Shown here: one piece after another, positions 40,435 to 48,417 of the stretch
Numbering within the stretch: the first letter of the stretch is position 1
Layout of the letters: each line of letters starts with the position of its first letter
Assembly (NCBI GenBank): GCA_964473365.1
Contig: CAYYOV010000004.1
Coordinates: 61,629-125,628, forward strand
DNA: 64,000 nt
From: 2-02-FULL-55-14 sp964473365
Lineage (GTDB): Bacteria; Bacteroidota; Ignavibacteria; UBA10030
Direction of reading: 5' to 3'
The notes under the pieces: generated by a model
Databases searched by the model: none
Told to the model about the DNA's origin: nothing
Seen by the model: only the letters and a program-made list of their open reading frames with translations
Program-made: the position numbers and the translations under genes

Positions 40435-42255
40435 TCAGGAAGCGGTGCGGGCCTCGAGTGGTTCCAGCTGCAGGGCGAGTGTCTCGAGCCGTTCGCGCTG
40501 TTCTTCGATGCACGCCTCGATCGAAGCGAGGTTCTCGTCGCCATAGGACTCGCCGACGGCCAATTCCTGGCAGTAGTCCATACCCGCCTGGAGATTAGTG
40601 AGGAAGACCCCGAGCGCGGCGATCGATTTCGCACTACCGTCCGAGCGTTGCAGCAGGCGCTCGAAGTAGTCGACATACATTGTGACCTCTTTGGCGAACA
40701 TATGCGGTCGTTCCGAGGAGACGAGCGAAGGCCCGCGGCCGTAGATATGGTCCACCATCTCACGCAACGAGTACTCGCGGTCGAACCATGCGATATTCGG
40801 GCCCGGACAGATGGCCTGCGGATGGTTCGTCTGCGGAACGATGCCAAGAGCGATCAGGGCGCCGTTGCCCAAGTGGTCGCAGAGACATGTCTTGACAACG
40901 ATCTTCTCGAAGGCCGCCTGGCGTTCGCCTGCCGTGGGTGAAGAGGCGTCGAGCTGTTGGAGCTTGAGGCCCTGGAACTCAGTGGAGGCCGTACAAATGG
41001 GGCGTTCGGTAAATTCGGTGTTCGATACCAGAAATCCCTTGGGACACGGTGAGCCCGGCTGGCCTTGGTCGGCCCGCTGGCGGGTCCACTGCTCGGAACC
41101 GGTCCGCCGAACGTTATTGAAGGGGACACCGAGCGGTGATACCTCGCTGAGGTAGACGTCATTCTCGGTGGCCTCGGCTAGCAGTTGGCGCGTTGGTTCG
41201 TCCACGCAGGTCGCTTCTGGAACGAGGAGGAAAGGCGTTCCCCAACCAGTGCGGTCCATGCCAAACTGACGGAGCATGCGTTCGGCTTCGCCGGCAGTGC
41301 CGATACCCCCCTGGACCGTGACGACGGGCATCTCGGCCTCCGCAGCCTTCGGGTACTCCCATCCCATCGATTCGTAATACCGGCGGATCATCGGGAGGAA
41401 TTCAGCCTTGAGCTGCTCACGCTTTTCCTTGAATTCGCGCAGCAATGTCGGCAGCAACTCGCCCTCGGACGCAAACGCGTGACCGCCGCAGTTGAGGCCC
41501 GATTCGATCCGGAACTCGTGGACCTCGAGACCTTTCCGGGCCAGGAGCTTTCCCTGGATCAGGGCCGACCGGAAGTCGCTGACTTTGAGAATGATCTTCT
41601 TTCGGATCTCGCCCATCTCGTTCCGGTAGAAGTCCCGGAACCGCGTCATATAGTTGAACAAACCCTGGTTCAAACCCGCAGAAAAGATGACGGCGGAGTT
41701 CAGCGCGCTTTCCGCATAGCCTCGCAGCGCGGTCTTGGCGTCGGTATACTCGTCGCTGAGCGGTTTCCCTTCACGTGTGAACGTCAGCCGATCGAGCTTG
41801 GTCATGATGTTCACGTCGATCGAGCCGGGGAGCATGCGGCGGGTCAATGCTTCTTCCCGTTCTGCCCGGGCGGGGCTTGGGGGCATGCGGAGCAACGCCT
41901 CGTATTCCTTCTTCAACTCGCATGAATCGGGGAGCATCTCGAAATACTTCGTCTTGTCATTCTTCTCAAAGAACGGCAGCGACTTCATTTCTTCGAGACG
42001 GCGATGAACGATCTCACGGACGAGGTCGAGGTAGGCTGTGATGCGACGCGCACGCCCGTTCTCGGCGTACCGCGGGATCTGTTCGTACGGGAGGCCCTCT
42101 TGTTGGGCGTAGTGTTTGCGGATACGCTCGACCAGCAGATCGTCGACGATCGAAATGACAGACGAGATGCCGAACGGGGCGACACGGATGGGCGTGTCGA
42201 CGGAGTGTCCCGTGCCCATGACAGGGATATGGAAAAGATGGTATGCAGCGTTCAT
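40435..42255 (-). CDS. Conserved uncharacterised 606-residue protein, possible TIM-barrel flavoenzyme with conserved cysteines
   Basis: I recognise this as a family widespread in Bacteroidetes-type genomes but without known function. It opens YHLFHIPVMGTGHSVDTPIRVAPFGISSVISIVDD, a beta-strand pattern like the first barrel strand of nitronate monooxygenases. VVTVQGGIGTAGEAERMLRQFGMDRTGWGTPFLLVPEA (residues 311-348) parallels the phosphate-binding GGI...GTxFL..E signature of NMO/PfaD-type FMN barrels. Cysteines occur in well-spaced motifs: NCGGH (256), PEATC (350), SPCPK (404), ICTAS (421), TCLCD (457, 459) and ICPGP (483), suggesting a metal or iron-sulfur site. It has no signal peptide. Neighbours are a thioesterase upstream and the RsbRD-like gene downstream. 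Confidence 0.75.
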   Translation of the reverse strand: MNAAYHLFHIPVMGTGHSVDTPIRVAPFGISSVISIVDDLLVERIRKHYAQQEGLPYEQIPRYAENGRARRITAYLDLVREIVHRRLEEMKSLPFFEKNDKTKYFEMLPDSCELKKEYEALLRMPPSPARAEREEALTRRMLPGSIDVNIMTKLDRLTFTREGKPLSDEYTDAKTALRGYAESALNSAVIFSAGLNQGLFNYMTRFRDFYRNEMGEIRKKIILKVSDFRSALIQGKLLARKGLEVHEFRIESGLNCGGHAFASEGELLPTLLREFKEKREQLKAEFLPMIRRYYESMGWEYPKAAEAEMPVVTVQGGIGTAGEAERMLRQFGMDRTGWGTPFLLVPEATCVDEPTRQLLAEATENDVYLSEVSPLGVPFNNVRRTGSEQWTRQRADQGQPGSPCPKGFLVSNTEFTERPICTASTEFQGLKLQQLDASSPTAGERQAAFEKIVVKTCLCDHLGNGALIALGIVPQTNHPQAICPGPNIAWFDREYSLREMVDHIYGRGPSLVSSERPHMFAKEVTMYVDYFERLLQRSDGSAKSIAALGVFLTNLQAGMDYCQELAVGESYGDENLASIEACIEEQRERLETLALQLEPLEARTAS

Positions 42256-42365
42256 GGCCAGCGGGTCTCCGAAGATGAAGGGGCAACCGACGCCAAAAGG
42301 ACCGGCAAGAGCCCGGCTATTCTTATAATCGAGAACCTAATGCCCGAAAGCAAGTGAAAGCTTCG

Positions 42366-42791
42366 TCATTCTGTATGCCGGGCGACGAGCTCCGGGGGGA
42401 CAGGCATTGGACGCCTGGCTGTGTAGTCGAAACACACCAACGTCGTCTTGACGCGTGCCACTTCTTTGCCGGAATCGGCCTGTGCGAGCAGCGTGAAGAT
42501 CTCAAACGACACTCCGTCGATCTCTCCGAACCCGACCGAAGCATCAAGCAGATCACCGTAGTGTCCCTCAGACCTGTAGACAATCTGTGCATCGGCCATG
42601 ATGATGGACGCCCCTTCGATGTTCATCTCGGAATAGCCCATCGATGCGAGGAACCGGACCCGCGCCTCATGGACGAGGGCCAGCACAGCGTCGTTTCCCA
42701 GATGGCCGCCGTAATTCACGTCCGTGATGCGGACCGGGAGTTGCGTCCGGAACGGAAGGGTGTTTGGTAGTTCGAGACGGAGCCGTGGCAT
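42366..42791 (-). CDS. Hotdog-fold acyl-CoA thioesterase (4HBT family)
   Basis: The 141-residue single-hotdog protein shows LPVRITDVNYGGHLGNDAVLALVHEARVRFLASMGYSE, the family motif region where the Asp and the N-terminus of the hot-dog helix bind the thioester (here DVNYGGHLGND). The strands AQIVYRSEGHYGDLLDASVGF and VSFEIFTLLAQADSGKEVARVKTTLVCFD complete the sheet. It should hydrolyse an acyl-CoA or acyl-ACP of unknown chain. It starts 83 bases beyond the end of the NPP phosphodiesterase gene. Confidence 0.87.
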   Translation of the reverse strand: MPRLRLELPNTLPFRTQLPVRITDVNYGGHLGNDAVLALVHEARVRFLASMGYSEMNIEGASIIMADAQIVYRSEGHYGDLLDASVGFGEIDGVSFEIFTLLAQADSGKEVARVKTTLVCFDYTARRPMPVPPELVARHTE

Positions 42792-42874
42792 GCTGTGCGA
42801 TGTAACGAGGAAATGATGAAGAGAAGGAAGATTCAGGGCTTCGAATTGGTCGACGAGAGCACGCGCGGCACTGG

Positions 42875-44149
42875 TCAGTGGCGAAGGACCGTCCGGATCC
42901 GTTCGAATGAGCCGTCATTCGCGGCGGGCTTCAATGTCAGAACATGGCACATCAGCTCATACACATCAACGTTGAAGACGGTATCGATCTTCGCTCCCTT
43001 CGCAAAGGCCGGTCCATTGGCAACGAACAGCGCCTGCATTGAGGCGAACTCATTGTCGTACCCGTGCGATCCGCCGGAGATCGGATATCCGCCACGTCGA
43101 TTTCTCCGTGTGGCCGTCCATCCATCGTCCAGCAAGGCGACGATGGCCGGAATGCGGCGATGACCGGAGTACGCGAATCGTTCCGGAAGGTCGCCAGAAG
43201 CGTAGGCCTTCAGGCGAGGGCTGAGACGGTTCAGGCGTCCGACGTAGACGGGGACGCTGTCGGCCGGAACATTGAACGTGAGGATGGGTCCCTCTTCGAT
43301 GGAGCGGACGGTCGATGCATCGAGCGCATCGTCCCAATACAGGACCCGGGAGGAGTCGACCGCTGACATTCCGTGGTCGGACACGACGATCACGTTCACC
43401 CTTTCGCGGAGCCCTCTCGCCGCAAGGCCATCGAGCAGCAGGCCGATCGAGGAATCGACCTTCTGGACGGCTGCGAGAAGCTCAGGGGAATCCGGTCCGA
43501 ACCGATGGCCGGCATCGTCCGTGTCGCTGAAATACAGGGTAATGATGGCGGGGCGCTCGCTCGCCGGAAGGTCGAACCACGCCAGGACCTGCCTGATCCG
43601 TTCGTCGTGTGGCGTGACGTGGACGTATGGTTTCCAGTATGTCGGCCGGACACCGCCGATGGCAGCTTCGCTGCCCGGCCAGAAGAAGCAGGCCGACCGT
43701 TGCCCCTGCCGGACGGCCGTCACCCAGATGGGCTCGCCACCCCACCATGCCGCGTTGCGAACGGCGCCCGTGTCGCTCAACCGGAACCAAGCAGCCATGA
43801 CAGGGTCATACATGGTATTGGACACGATGCCGTGGTGTGTTGGCAGAAGGCCCGTAACGATGGTGTAGTGGTTGGTGAACGTCTTGCTTGGGAAGACCGG
43901 CCGCATCGCGGCGGCTCGCACGCCATTGGTTGCCAGCGCATGCAGATTCGGGGTCGCCACCTTCTCGGGATAGTCGTTGCGAAATCCATCCAGCGAGATG
44001 AGCAGGACCGGCGTCGGGTCCTGCGCACGCGTCGAGGTGCCGACAAGCAGGATGCATGCTGCGGCGGCGAACGCCCAACGACGGATGGAGTTCCAGGCCA
44101 CGATCGTTCCGACCGTCGCACTGGGTTTTCTCTGCCTGTGCATGGTCAT
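42875..44149 (-). CDS. Secreted alkaline phosphatase-superfamily NPP-type phosphodiesterase
   Basis: The 424-residue protein starts at the ATG at 44149, two bases after nadB; an upstream extension would overlap nadB. A signal segment (RRWAFAAAACILLVGTSTRAQ) leads into PVLLISLDGFRNDYPEKVATPNLHALATNGVRAAAMRPVFPSKTFTNHYTIVTGLLPTHHGIVSNTMYDP. This holds the first metal aspartate and the nucleophilic threonine of ectonucleotide pyrophosphatases (PSKTF). YFSDTDDAGHRFGPDS and VIVVSDHGMSAVD give the other metal ligands, and GSHGYDNEFASMQALFVANGPAFAKG the C-terminal His. It probably cleaves nucleotide or other phosphodiesters in the periplasm. Confidence 0.9.
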   Translation of the reverse strand: MTMHRQRKPSATVGTIVAWNSIRRWAFAAAACILLVGTSTRAQDPTPVLLISLDGFRNDYPEKVATPNLHALATNGVRAAAMRPVFPSKTFTNHYTIVTGLLPTHHGIVSNTMYDPVMAAWFRLSDTGAVRNAAWWGGEPIWVTAVRQGQRSACFFWPGSEAAIGGVRPTYWKPYVHVTPHDERIRQVLAWFDLPASERPAIITLYFSDTDDAGHRFGPDSPELLAAVQKVDSSIGLLLDGLAARGLRERVNVIVVSDHGMSAVDSSRVLYWDDALDASTVRSIEEGPILTFNVPADSVPVYVGRLNRLSPRLKAYASGDLPERFAYSGHRRIPAIVALLDDGWTATRRNRRGGYPISGGSHGYDNEFASMQALFVANGPAFAKGAKIDTVFNVDVYELMCHVLTLKPAANDGSFERIRTVLRH

Positions 44150-44151
44150 GG

Positions 44152-45726
44152 TCAGACGCGATAGTGGCAACCGACGCTTCGTTTGTTCTCCCACGCCGAG
44201 ATCGTCACGATCAAGGCGGTCCGGACAGCGTTGCGCAGGCCGATGAGACCGTCGGTGAGTTGCACCGCCCGGTAGAATCGCTCGATCTCGTACTCGAGGT
44301 GCCGAAGCTCCCGAATGGCCCGTTGGAGGCGCCGGTCCGTTCGGACGAGGCCGACGTAGTTCCACATCACATGTTGGATGGCGCTCATGTCCTGCAGGAC
44401 GAGCGCGGCGTCAGGCTCCTGGGTGCCCGTCTCGACCCACGGCGGGATGTCGTGCGCATCGTGGAGCTCGATGGAACGAAGCGATCCGTGCAGGTGTCGC
44501 GCCGCGCGGTGGCCCCAGACGAGGCCTTCCAGCAACGACGTGCTGGCGAGACGGTTCGCGCCGTGGATGCCCGTGCAGGAAACCTCGCCCACGGCGAACA
44601 GCTGCTGGACAGTGGTCTGTCCCCATTCGTCCACCCAGACGCCGCCGCAGAAATAGTGGGCAGCGGGAACGACGGGAATAGGTTCGCGGCTCATATCGAC
44701 GCCGTACTTGAGGCATCGCTCATGGATCGACGGGAACATCTCGCGGATCTTTGCCGCCGGCAGATGTGACGCGATGTCCAGATAGACGTTGGGGAGGTGC
44801 CGCTTGAGCATCTCGTGATGGATGCTACGGGACACGACATCGCGCGGTGCAAGATCCTTCCACTCGGCGTCGTAGTCTTCCATGAACGCCCGGCCGCGTT
44901 CATCCACCAGCTTCGCGCCGGCGCCCCGTACGGCTTCCGAAACAAGGAAGCAGGGGGTATTCTCCTTGTAGAACGCTGTCGGATGGAACTGGACGAACTC
45001 ACTGTTGATGACCCTCGCTCCCGCGCGCCACGCCATCGCAAGTCCGTCTCCGCGCGCTCCCTTCGGGTTGGTGGTCCGCAAAAAGATCTGGCCCAGGCCG
45101 CCCGTCGCGAGGATCGTGATCTTGGCCAGGCATCGGATCACATGGCCCGTAGCTTGATTCAGGATGTACGCTCCGACACAGGAGGGCGGCTGGTACAGAC
45201 ACTGCCGATCGATCGCGTGGTGTGCAGGCGTCAGAAGATCGACGGCGGTATGGCCGGTAAGCACGGAGACGTTCTTGAATCGACCCAGCGCGCTGAGGAG
45301 GCGTCGCTCGATGGCGCTCCCGGTGGCATCGGCGGCATGCAGAATGCGATGAAGCGAGTGCCCCCCCTCACGAACGAGGGAGAGTTCGTCGCCGGTCGTC
45401 CGGTCGAAGGGGACGCCGATCTTGTCGAGGAGGATGGAACGAACAAGCTCGGGTCCTTCGCGCGCCAGGATCTCGACCGCTGCCCGGTTCGAATACCCAG
45501 CCCCCGCACGCATGATGTCTTCGATCAGAAGGTCTGGCGTGTCTGACTCGCCTTGATAGACGATGCCCCCCTGCGCATACCACGTGTTCGTTTCCTCCGG
45601 CGTCGGCGAGAGGGTCACGACGGTCACGTGTACACCGGCTTCGGCAAGTTCGAGGGCCGCCACGCCGCCGGCAATGCCGCAGCCGATCACGAGGACATCG
45701 GTCTTGAGGAGGTCGTGGGTAGCCAT
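44152..45726 (-). CDS. nadB: L-aspartate oxidase
   Basis: The 524-residue flavoenzyme oxidises aspartate to iminoaspartate for quinolinate synthase. The FAD-binding motif is DVLVIGCGIAGGVAALELAEAG. NTWYAQGGIVYQGESDTPDLLIEDIMRAGAGYSN, EGGHSLHRILHAADATGSAIERRL, FVQFHPTAFYKE, AHYFCGGVWVDEWGQTTVQQLFAVGEVSCTGIHGANRLASTSLLEGLVWGHRAA are all standard NadB blocks, including the active-site His and Arg. The helical C-terminal domain is present. It starts three bases after nadA, so the two enzymes, whose intermediate is unstable, are translated together. Confidence 0.95.
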   Translation of the reverse strand: MATHDLLKTDVLVIGCGIAGGVAALELAEAGVHVTVVTLSPTPEETNTWYAQGGIVYQGESDTPDLLIEDIMRAGAGYSNRAAVEILAREGPELVRSILLDKIGVPFDRTTGDELSLVREGGHSLHRILHAADATGSAIERRLLSALGRFKNVSVLTGHTAVDLLTPAHHAIDRQCLYQPPSCVGAYILNQATGHVIRCLAKITILATGGLGQIFLRTTNPKGARGDGLAMAWRAGARVINSEFVQFHPTAFYKENTPCFLVSEAVRGAGAKLVDERGRAFMEDYDAEWKDLAPRDVVSRSIHHEMLKRHLPNVYLDIASHLPAAKIREMFPSIHERCLKYGVDMSREPIPVVPAAHYFCGGVWVDEWGQTTVQQLFAVGEVSCTGIHGANRLASTSLLEGLVWGHRAARHLHGSLRSIELHDAHDIPPWVETGTQEPDAALVLQDMSAIQHVMWNYVGLVRTDRRLQRAIRELRHLEYEIERFYRAVQLTDGLIGLRNAVRTALIVTISAWENKRSVGCHYRV

Positions 45727-45729
45727 GGC

Positions 45730-46764
45730 TCAGGAGATCTTCAGCATCCGCTCGAGCGCGACGAGCGCGCGTCGACGGATGTCCTCTGGTACCTCGATGA
45801 CGTATTGTGTCTTCAACAGGGCATCGCGCGTCTCTTCGAGCGTGATCTCGTTCATATGCGGACACCGCACGCTGCACATCCGGAGCATCTCCTTCTCCGG
45901 GTGAGATGCCGCAATGTTGTCGCCCATCGAACACTCGGTCAACAGGAGATAACGCGGAGCCGTGGTCTGCTCGACGTACTTGATCATCGCTCCCGTGCTT
46001 CCGGAAAAGTCGGCGGCGGCGGTGACCTCAGGACTGCACTCGGGATGGGCCAGGATGACCACGTCGGGGAATTGCCTGCGGACATTGGCGATGTCCTCGA
46101 CGGTGAACTTGTCGTGCACTTCACACCGGGCCGTCCAGCCGATCAGCTTATACTCGAGCGTTCCATCGTTCTGACGCGGGATGCTCTTCGTGGGGAAGAT
46201 GATATGACGCCCCGTCTCGCGCGCAACATTCCCGGCAAGATACTCATCGGGGAGAAAGATGACCGTTTCGTCCTTGAGCGAAGCGACGACGCGGGCCGCG
46301 TTTCCCGATGTGCAGATGATGTCCGACTCAGCCTTGACGTCAGCGTTCGTGTTAATGTAGGAGATGATGGGAACGCCGGGATAGTCCTCCCGAAGCTTGC
46401 GCACATCTGCAGCAGTGATCCCGTCGGCGAGCGAACAGCCTGCTTTCTTGGCGGGGAGGAGGACCATGCGCGTCGGGTTCAGGATCTTGGCGGTCTCTGC
46501 CATGAATCGGACGCCACAGAACACGATAATATCCTTCTGTGTCTTCGCAGCTTGCCGGCTCAGCTCGAGCGAATCGCCCGCGAAATCGGGGATCGAGTGG
46601 AAGAGCGCCGGTTCCATGTAATTGTGGCCCAGGATCACGGCGTTTCGCTGCTTCTTCAGCACATTGATCTCTGCTGCCAGTTCGGCCTTGTACCGAAGCT
46701 CAACGTCAGGCACTACGTCGTGGAGCTTCTGCTTGAGATCGCGATAGATCGAGGATGCATCCAT
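45730..46764 (-). CDS. nadA: Quinolinate synthase
   Basis: The 344-residue [4Fe-4S] enzyme condenses iminoaspartate with DHAP to give quinolinate. Family blocks are RNAVILGHNYMEPALFHSIPDFAGDSLELSR, FCGVRFMAETAKILNP, LLPAKKAGCSLADGI, ISYINTNADVKAESDIICTSGNA, IFLPDEYLAGNV, ILAHPECSPEV, STGAMIKYV, and CSVRCPHMNEITLEE. The three cluster cysteines are those in AGCSLAD, HPECSPE and VRCPHM. Length is normal. It lies between nadC and nadB in one minus-strand cluster. Confidence 0.96.
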   Translation of the reverse strand: MDASSIYRDLKQKLHDVVPDVELRYKAELAAEINVLKKQRNAVILGHNYMEPALFHSIPDFAGDSLELSRQAAKTQKDIIVFCGVRFMAETAKILNPTRMVLLPAKKAGCSLADGITAADVRKLREDYPGVPIISYINTNADVKAESDIICTSGNAARVVASLKDETVIFLPDEYLAGNVARETGRHIIFPTKSIPRQNDGTLEYKLIGWTARCEVHDKFTVEDIANVRRQFPDVVILAHPECSPEVTAAADFSGSTGAMIKYVEQTTAPRYLLLTECSMGDNIAASHPEKEMLRMCSVRCPHMNEITLEETRDALLKTQYVIEVPEDIRRRALVALERMLKIS

Positions 46765-46830
46765 GTGGAGCTAGGGTCTATTGATCAGTGAAACACAAAG
46801 GGGATATCCGCTGCGGAGACGCACAGCCAC

Positions 46831-47676
46831 CTAGGCAGTTTCAATCTTCATACTGATGTCCATGGCTTTCACCGAGTGAGTCAGAGCCCCGACAGAGATC
46901 ATGTCGATGCCCGTTTCCGCGTATGCTCGGACTGTCTCGAGCGTGACGTTGCCAGAGACCTCCAAGGGAACCCGCCCATCCACCAGCTGAACCGCTTCCC
47001 GGATGGCGTCCAGGCCCATATTATCGAGCATGATCCGGTCCACATCGAGGCCAAGGGCTTCGCGAACGTCATCCAAGGTCCGACATTCCACCTCGACAGG
47101 CAGAGTCCCACCCGAGCGGCGTCGTGCGCCCTCCACCGCCGGTCCGATCCCGCCGGCGGCGTCGATATGGTTGTCCTTGATCAGCACCATATCGAACAAT
47201 CCGGCCCGATGATTCGTGCCCCCGCCCAGTCGAACCGCAAGTTTGTCGACCTGTCGCAGGCCTGGCGCGGTCTTACGCGTGTCCAGGATGACGGCGTGGG
47301 TCCCTTTGACCGACTGGACGAACGCGTTGGTCATCGTCGCGATTCCCGACATCCGTTGCAGGAAATTGAGGGCCGTTCGCTCTCCCGTGAGGACGACTCG
47401 CGTCGGTCCTGTGACTGAAGCGACGACGTGGCCTTTGGGGACCGAATGGCCATCTTCGGCGAGAGTTTCGAAACGGGTGCTGGAATCGAGCGCCCGGAAG
47501 ACCTCGGAGGCGACCTCGAGTCCGGCGATCACCCCCGGACTTTTCGCTCGGAAGACGCCACGGGACGTGGCGGTCTCGGGGATCGTGCCTAGCGACGTTA
47601 CATCGCCGGACCCGACGTCCTCCGCGAGCGCCCGCCGTATCGCTTCCAGGATCTGAGGATGGAGCCCTGATGTCAT
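46831..47676 (-). CDS. nadC: Nicotinate-nucleotide pyrophosphorylase (carboxylating)
   Basis: The 281-residue quinolinate phosphoribosyltransferase yields nicotinate mononucleotide. It starts at the ATG at 47676 (MTSGLHPQILEAIRRALAEDVGSGDVTSLGTIP). GERTALNFLQRMSGIATMT, AVILDTRKTAPGLRQVDKLAVRLGGGTNHRAGLFDMVLIKDNHI, VEVECRTLDDVREAL, IMLDNMG and LEVSGNVTLETVRAYAETGIDMISVGALTHS are the diagnostic stretches with the phosphate- and quinolinate-binding Arg, Lys and His. A TATATT sits only five bases before the ATG, but no matching -35 was found. The order nadC-nadA-nadB gives a complete de novo route from aspartate. Confidence 0.96.
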   Translation of the reverse strand: MTSGLHPQILEAIRRALAEDVGSGDVTSLGTIPETATSRGVFRAKSPGVIAGLEVASEVFRALDSSTRFETLAEDGHSVPKGHVVASVTGPTRVVLTGERTALNFLQRMSGIATMTNAFVQSVKGTHAVILDTRKTAPGLRQVDKLAVRLGGGTNHRAGLFDMVLIKDNHIDAAGGIGPAVEGARRRSGGTLPVEVECRTLDDVREALGLDVDRIMLDNMGLDAIREAVQLVDGRVPLEVSGNVTLETVRAYAETGIDMISVGALTHSVKAMDISMKIETA

Positions 47677-47746
47677 GCAGGAATATAGAGAAATATTCAG
47701 CAATTCCGTCCCAGATGAACGCTTCCTCATGACTCCCAGAAAACGA

Positions 47747-47776
47747 CGAGCGGGCCAAGGATCCTCGGCCCGCTCG
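47747..47776 (-). terminator. Intrinsic terminator after the DinB gene
   Basis: CGAGCGGGCC (47747-47756) pairs perfectly with GGCCCGCTCG (47767-47776), with a GGATCC palindrome in the loop. On the minus strand it is followed by TCGTTTTCT, 30 bases past the DinB stop. Confidence 0.85.
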
Positions 47777-47805
47777 GGAATACTTCGTCGGATGCAGTGT
47801 GTGCG

Positions 47806-48366
47806 CTACTCCCCCTTGAGCGACCAGGGGGGTGTGACACCATTCATGCGCGCATACGCGATCGCCTGGCCGAGGTGCTCATGCATATGGCCAAGGTTGA
47901 TCAGCATACCATTCCGACCGGTCGTTTTCGAGCCGAACATGGAGATCTCCTTCTCGAAGTCCTTGTCCGCACGCTTGGCGAACTCCTTCTTCGCGAAATC
48001 AAAGGACGCCGCCAGATGCTTGGCGATGTCGGCCTTCGTCTTGAAGCGGTTCTCTCGCTCGGCTTGATCCTTCGGCATGGCCCCTGATTCGGGCATCTTT
48101 GCGCCCATGAAGGTCATGAAGAAATAGTTGGCGTCGCCGATATGGGTGAACAACTCCCGGACCGAGCGGACTCCTTCAGCAGGCCGCCAATCCAGCTTTG
48201 ATTCCGGCATCGCTTCGAACAGGGAGATCCATTTCTGGGCCACGCCGTCGACCTGCCCGGCGAATTCTTTCGAGAGCGCATTCCCCTGAGCATCCATTTG
48301 AGCGACCGCCATGCCCGGTGCCAGGGCAAGGAGGACGACGATCATCACGCACATACTTCTCCGCAT
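47806..48366 (-). CDS. Secreted DinB-family protein
   Basis: The 186-residue protein has a signal peptide (MRRSMCVMIVVLLALAPGMAVAQ). The remaining helical bundle matches DinB/YfiT-like proteins: KWISLFEAMPESKLDWRPAEGVRSVRELFTHIGDANYFFMTFMG supplies the first metal histidine, and NGMLINLGHMHEHLGQAIAYARMNGVTPPWS contains the HxxxH-type pair and the family ending. Cytoplasmic relatives are metal-dependent thiol transferases; exported ones are common in Acidobacteria- and Bacteroidetes-type genomes with unknown substrates. It is a single-gene unit. Confidence 0.88.
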   Translation of the reverse strand: MRRSMCVMIVVLLALAPGMAVAQMDAQGNALSKEFAGQVDGVAQKWISLFEAMPESKLDWRPAEGVRSVRELFTHIGDANYFFMTFMGAKMPESGAMPKDQAERENRFKTKADIAKHLAASFDFAKKEFAKRADKDFEKEISMFGSKTTGRNGMLINLGHMHEHLGQAIAYARMNGVTPPWSLKGE

Positions 48367-48417
48367 GGAAACTCCCTCGTAGGTTGGTGGATGGACTACA
48401 GGATGACGCGGTGTGAG

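Noticed and set aside
47677..47700. TATATT close to the nadC start as a third leaderless promoter
   Set aside because: There is no acceptable -35 hexamer at 16-18 bases, so the AT-rich word alone is not enough.
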